Shown here in pieces: positions 15,068 through 17,653 of a DNA stretch of 17,653 nt. The notes beneath the pieces were generated by a model. The model saw only the letters and a program-made list of their open reading frames with translations. It was not told the DNA's origin and searched no databases. Source of the DNA: Dehalococcoidia bacterium (GTDB lineage: Bacteria; Chloroflexota; Dehalococcoidia; Lucifugimonadales; Lucifugimonadaceae); the NCBI GenBank assembly GCA_028278465.1, contig JANQEF010000047.1, forward strand, positions 1 to 17,653. Direction: 5' to 3'. Numbering within the stretch: the stretch's first letter is position 1; every line of letters begins with the position of its first letter. A program made the position numbers and the translations under genes.

Positions 15068-15974
15068 CTGTTTCCTTCTCCCCGGTCTGATCGTCATCGC
15101 TTTCAGATTCGCCAGATTCGTCGGACACGAGCGCTGTGGCGGCCGCGGAGCCGCCCTTCGGATTCGCCAGCAGCTTCGCCCTCTCCTCGGCGCTGCCCAG
15201 GTACGCACGTCCAAATATCAGCACAGGCTGCCTGCCGCCGACGTAGTACTGGATCACTATGCCGACGATGTTCGAGAACAGGATGTAGAGCGCCAGGCCA
15301 GCCGGGAACTGGAACGTGAAGAACCCGAACATGATCGGCAGCATCCACAGCATGATCTGGTTTGTCTGCTGCTGCTGAGGCGTTGTCGCCGTCTGGTTTC
15401 CGGTCGTCATCTTCTGCTGCAGCCACATCGTTGCGCCAACGAGTATCGGCAGCGCGAAGTTCCAGGGCAGCGGCGCTCCCTGTACGAAGTCGACAAGGTC
15501 CACGCCAAGGAACTTGCTGTTGATCGGCACGCTCGATATCGCAGGGTTCCAGGAGTAGAACGCCGCGGACAGGTTCGCCAGCCCCTCGGGTGTCGGCGGC
15601 ATCGTACGCAGGATCGCCCTGTAGAGCCCGAACCAGATCGGCATCTGGATCACGAGCGGCCCGAGACATCCGATCGGGTTGACACCTGCCTCGCGGTACA
15701 GCTTCATCGTCTCCGACGAGAGTTGCCGACGCTCCGCAGGCCCCTTGTTCTTGTACTTGTCCTGCAGCGCCTTCAGCCTGGGCTGCAGCTCCTGCATCTT
15801 CTTCATCGACCGCGTCTGGCGGATCGTCAGAGGGATCAGCACGATGCGGATGAAGATGGTGAAGACAATGATGCTGAGGCCGAAGTTGCTGAACAGCACA
15901 TCCGCCAGCAGCGCAAGGCTGTTGATCATCGGCCGCATCAGCAGCTCGTTCCAGAGGATGCCGAGGAACTCCAT
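14976..15974 (-). CDS. yidC: Membrane protein insertase YidC (Oxa1 family)
   Basis: 332 residues, the short Oxa1 core without the periplasmic P1 domain of proteobacteria and without a lipobox. About five hydrophobic segments: 17-35, 33-50 (GLSIIVFTIFIRIVLIPLTI, with the groove Arg43 expected to bind substrate), NPIGCLGPLVIQMPIWFGLY, a segment near FALPILVGATMWL and the last one at FPAGLALYILFSNIVGIVI. A cytoplasmic coiled-coil hairpin (TRSMKKMQELQPRLKALQ) follows helix 1, as in known YidC structures. It inserts membrane proteins with or without SecYEG. The C-terminal tail of about 60 residues turns from acidic (ESESDDD) to very basic (RRRGNRRR and RRRSRRR); basic tails bind ribosomes in some family members. 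The basic part is encoded in the 92-base overlap with jag. ATG 15974 has GGAG 9 bases upstream. Confidence 0.95.
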   Translation of the reverse strand: MEFLGILWNELLMRPMINSLALLADVLFSNFGLSIIVFTIFIRIVLIPLTIRQTRSMKKMQELQPRLKALQDKYKNKGPAERRQLSSETMKLYREAGVNPIGCLGPLVIQMPIWFGLYRAILRTMPPTPEGLANLSAAFYSWNPAISSVPINSKFLGVDLVDFVQGAPLPWNFALPILVGATMWLQQKMTTGNQTATTPQQQQTNQIMLWMLPIMFGFFTFQFPAGLALYILFSNIVGIVIQYYVGGRQPVLIFGRAYLGSAEERAKLLANPKGGSAAATALVSDESGESESDDDQTGEKETDGQSTDVHRQDRRRGNRRRTRNSRRRSRRR

Positions 15975-16014
15975 CAGGCATCGCTCCGATCCGAAGCGGC
16001 GGCGTGGAGAGCGG

Positions 16015-17322
16015 CTAGCCGCATGCCTTGCCCTCCCCCTTGGCCTCGATGCAGTTCAGCAAGCTCAGTGACGTGGGTTGGTACTGCCGCAGCTGGCCGT
16101 TGTCGGTGTGAGCGAAGATCACGTCGTTGCGGACCACCGGGCTCGACTTGATGCCGCGGCCGTCTGAGTCGAACGCACCGCTCACCTGTCCGGTAGCGAG
16201 CACGACTATCGAGATGTCGCCTTCGCCCGACGCCACGGCCAGCGCGGGACCGCGGTTGCTCTCGAATATGGTCGGCCGTGCGATGATCTCGTCGCCAACC
16301 TCGGCCGGGTTTTGCCAGCGCGGCTGACCGGTCTGGGCGTTGAGCGCGAACACCTTGCCCGGCAAACTGGCGACGTAGAGGATGCCGTCCTGAAGCAGCG
16401 GCTCGGCCCAGACCCAGCCGCCGGTGTCGAACTTCCATTCAGACCGCGAATCGAGCACGCTCGAGTTCGGGTTGGCTCGCCTGTTCGACAGGTCGAGCGC
16501 GTACACATCGTCGCCAAGGCTGCCGAAGTAGATAGAAGAGCCGCTCACATGCGGCGTCCCGGCAATAGCGCCGCCGGCCTCGAAGCTCCACTGGATGCGG
16601 TCCGACGGATTGGCGGTGAAGCGGCTATTGTCTGAAAGGTCGACAGCGTAGAGCGTGCCCTTGAGCGTGCCGAAGTAGGCGATGTCATCGACGACGGTGA
16701 TGCCGCCCCAGATGGCACCATCGACAGGTATTCGCCACCTCTCACGTGCGCTCACCTGCTCAGCGAGCTCACGACCGGCGTCACTCGTCGGATCGAGACC
16801 GATCAGGAAGCCGGGCGGATTCTCGTCATCGCCGATGGCAGATGTGCCGACCGCGATCGTCGTCTCGCCAACGCCGACGCTGCCCACCAGCCTCGTTTCG
16901 TACTTGACGGTGCCGGTGGCCCAGGCTGAGCGGCCGGTAGCGATATCGACGGCGTACACCTCGCCGTCGCAGTTGTTGCCTCGGCAGCGGAAAGCAGAGC
17001 CGTAGATGGTGCCGTTACTGACCTGCGGCGTGCCGTACACCTCGCCGAGGTCATCGTCGTCCTCCGCCGGGTAGACCCATGACTGGTCCAGCAGCCCGGT
17101 CGTACTGTCGACCCGGACGATGCGGCCGTCCTTCGAGCCGATGTAGAGGAAGTTGTCTTCCTGCGCGATGCCCGACCATCCGCCCTCCGGGTTCAGGTCG
17201 TTGACACAGGCGGCGAGAGCGAACAGCGATGCCAGTAGCGACAGCAGCAGCTTTGCCTTGCGCGGCCGGACTGCGGCGCGCAGAAGACCTGCTCGGGAGG
17301 TCGAGGCCTGTTCGGTTTTCAA
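16015..17322 (-). CDS. PQQ-type beta-propeller lipoprotein (BamB-like)
   Basis: 435 residues. A positively charged N-region (RPRKAK) is followed by a hydrophobic stretch and the lipobox LAAC with Cys39, so it is a predicted lipid-anchored extracytoplasmic protein. The rest is a beta propeller built of PQQ-like blades: repeated G-x-x-Y-A-x-D/N-x-x-T/S-G-x-x-x-W units such as GEVYAVDIATGRSAW, GTLYAVDLSD, DDVYALDLSN and GKVFALNAQTGQPRW, each preceded by a strand G-x-I-Y-x-G. This is the fold of BamB, the outer-membrane assembly scaffold, but no outer-membrane machinery is seen here. The start is TTG 17322, which puts the lipobox Cys at residue 39; an ATG at 17457 would add 45 low-complexity residues and overlap yidD. 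It lies between yidD and yidC on one strand with gaps of 88 and 40 bases, suggesting a role in membrane protein biogenesis (inference). Confidence 0.85.
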   Translation of the reverse strand: MKTEQASTSRAGLLRAAVRPRKAKLLLSLLASLFALAACVNDLNPEGGWSGIAQEDNFLYIGSKDGRIVRVDSTTGLLDQSWVYPAEDDDDLGEVYGTPQVSNGTIYGSAFRCRGNNCDGEVYAVDIATGRSAWATGTVKYETRLVGSVGVGETTIAVGTSAIGDDENPPGFLIGLDPTSDAGRELAEQVSARERWRIPVDGAIWGGITVVDDIAYFGTLKGTLYAVDLSDNSRFTANPSDRIQWSFEAGGAIAGTPHVSGSSIYFGSLGDDVYALDLSNRRANPNSSVLDSRSEWKFDTGGWVWAEPLLQDGILYVASLPGKVFALNAQTGQPRWQNPAEVGDEIIARPTIFESNRGPALAVASGEGDISIVVLATGQVSGAFDSDGRGIKSSPVVRNDVIFAHTDNGQLRQYQPTSLSLLNCIEAKGEGKACG

Positions 17323-17410
17323 CTTGAGGAAGCGGATCTCTGGCTCTATCGGAATCTTTTTGAGTGACCTGCGCCGGTGTTGCGCGGCGCAGGACGAACT
17401 GTCCTGTTTT

Positions 17411-17653
17411 CTACTCGGCAGGATGCGTCGCCGGACCGTCGCCGGCGAGGCGCGCATGTTGCGCGGCGAACTCCTCATCGGGCACAGCCGGGTCGTAGCC
17501 TCCCTCGGCGCCGGGCCTGCAGCGCAGCAGGCGCGACGCGGTCTTCGCCGTGCCCTTGAGCACGCCGTACGCCTCGATGGCGTCGGCCGCGTACTCTGAG
17601 CACGACGGCGAGAAGCGGCACTGGCCGGGCATGTAGGGCGAAAGCGTCGCCCT
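17411..17653 (-). CDS. yidD: Membrane protein insertion efficiency factor YidD, 5' end cut off
   Basis: The visible 80 residues begin RATLSPYMPGQCRFSPSCSE and include LLRCRPGAEGGYDPAVP. The three-cysteine pattern (C-R-F-x-P-S-C and LLRC) and the GGYDP motif define YidD, a small membrane-associated helper of membrane protein insertion. The reading frame is open to the window edge, so the N-terminal helix and the start codon lie outside. The short tail after GGYDP is normal for the family. In most bacteria the order is rpmH-rnpA-yidD-yidC-jag; here a propeller lipoprotein separates yidD from yidC. Confidence 0.9.
   Translation of the reverse strand, partial: RATLSPYMPGQCRFSPSCSEYAADAIEAYGVLKGTAKTASRLLRCRPGAEGGYDPAVPDEEFAAQHARLAGDGPATHPAE

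Noticed and set aside
15068..15214. N-terminal extension of Jag to position 15214
   Set aside because: It is yidC sequence in another frame; ATG 15067 has a strong ribosome-binding site directly before the Jag_N domain.
14547..16151. 534-residue plus-strand frame, Ser/Arg-rich
   Set aside because: Antisense to jag and yidC; the Ser/Arg runs are the complement of the Glu/Asp/Arg/Gly linker codons.

Overview
The window is GC-rich bacterial DNA, densely coded on both strands. It most resembles a Chloroflexota genome of the Dehalococcoidia/SAR202 type. That assignment is inference from the gene set and from the many short palindromic intergenic repeats; there is no rRNA to settle it. The YidC is a short single-core form without the large periplasmic domain of proteobacterial YidC, which fits a single-membrane cell. 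No tRNA, rRNA, CRISPR array or transposase gene was seen.

Layout. Positions 1-277 hold a fold-back inverted repeat (94-bp perfect arms) built from the 3' end of a molybdopterin-oxidoreductase gene, probably a contig-end chimera. Next come a mannonate dehydratase (419-1438), a convergent NmrA-like NAD(P)-binding protein (1498-2400, minus) and a divergent MarR regulator (2553-2996). A small gene at 3016-3279 (minus) is a SelW/Rdx-type selenoprotein: an in-frame TGA sits at the second redox position of a C-V-P-U motif, and a SECIS-like hairpin follows it at the right distance. uvrA (3682-6765) has a near-identical 10-bp-arm palindrome on each side. The 0.8 kb after uvrA has no gene but holds several palindromic repeat families and, just before a small orphan gene (7579-7824), a stretch with long-range complementarities that look like a structured RNA. 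The orphan gene ends in a clear intrinsic terminator.

The middle (7930-14064) is a mosaic of accessory metabolic genes: an APH-like phosphotransferase, an MFS transporter, a PaaI-type thioesterase, a two-gene unit of deazaflavin-type oxidoreductase plus winged-helix methyltransferase, a membrane-anchored thioredoxin and a PfkB-type sugar kinase. Two convergent pairs share interlocked stop codons.

The right end (minus strand, 14093-17653) is the conserved membrane-insertion block yidD, PQQ-propeller lipoprotein, yidC, jag/khpB. It is normally preceded by rpmH and rnpA, which would lie beyond the window. The lipoprotein between yidD and yidC, and a 92-base overlap between yidC and jag, are the unusual parts of this block.
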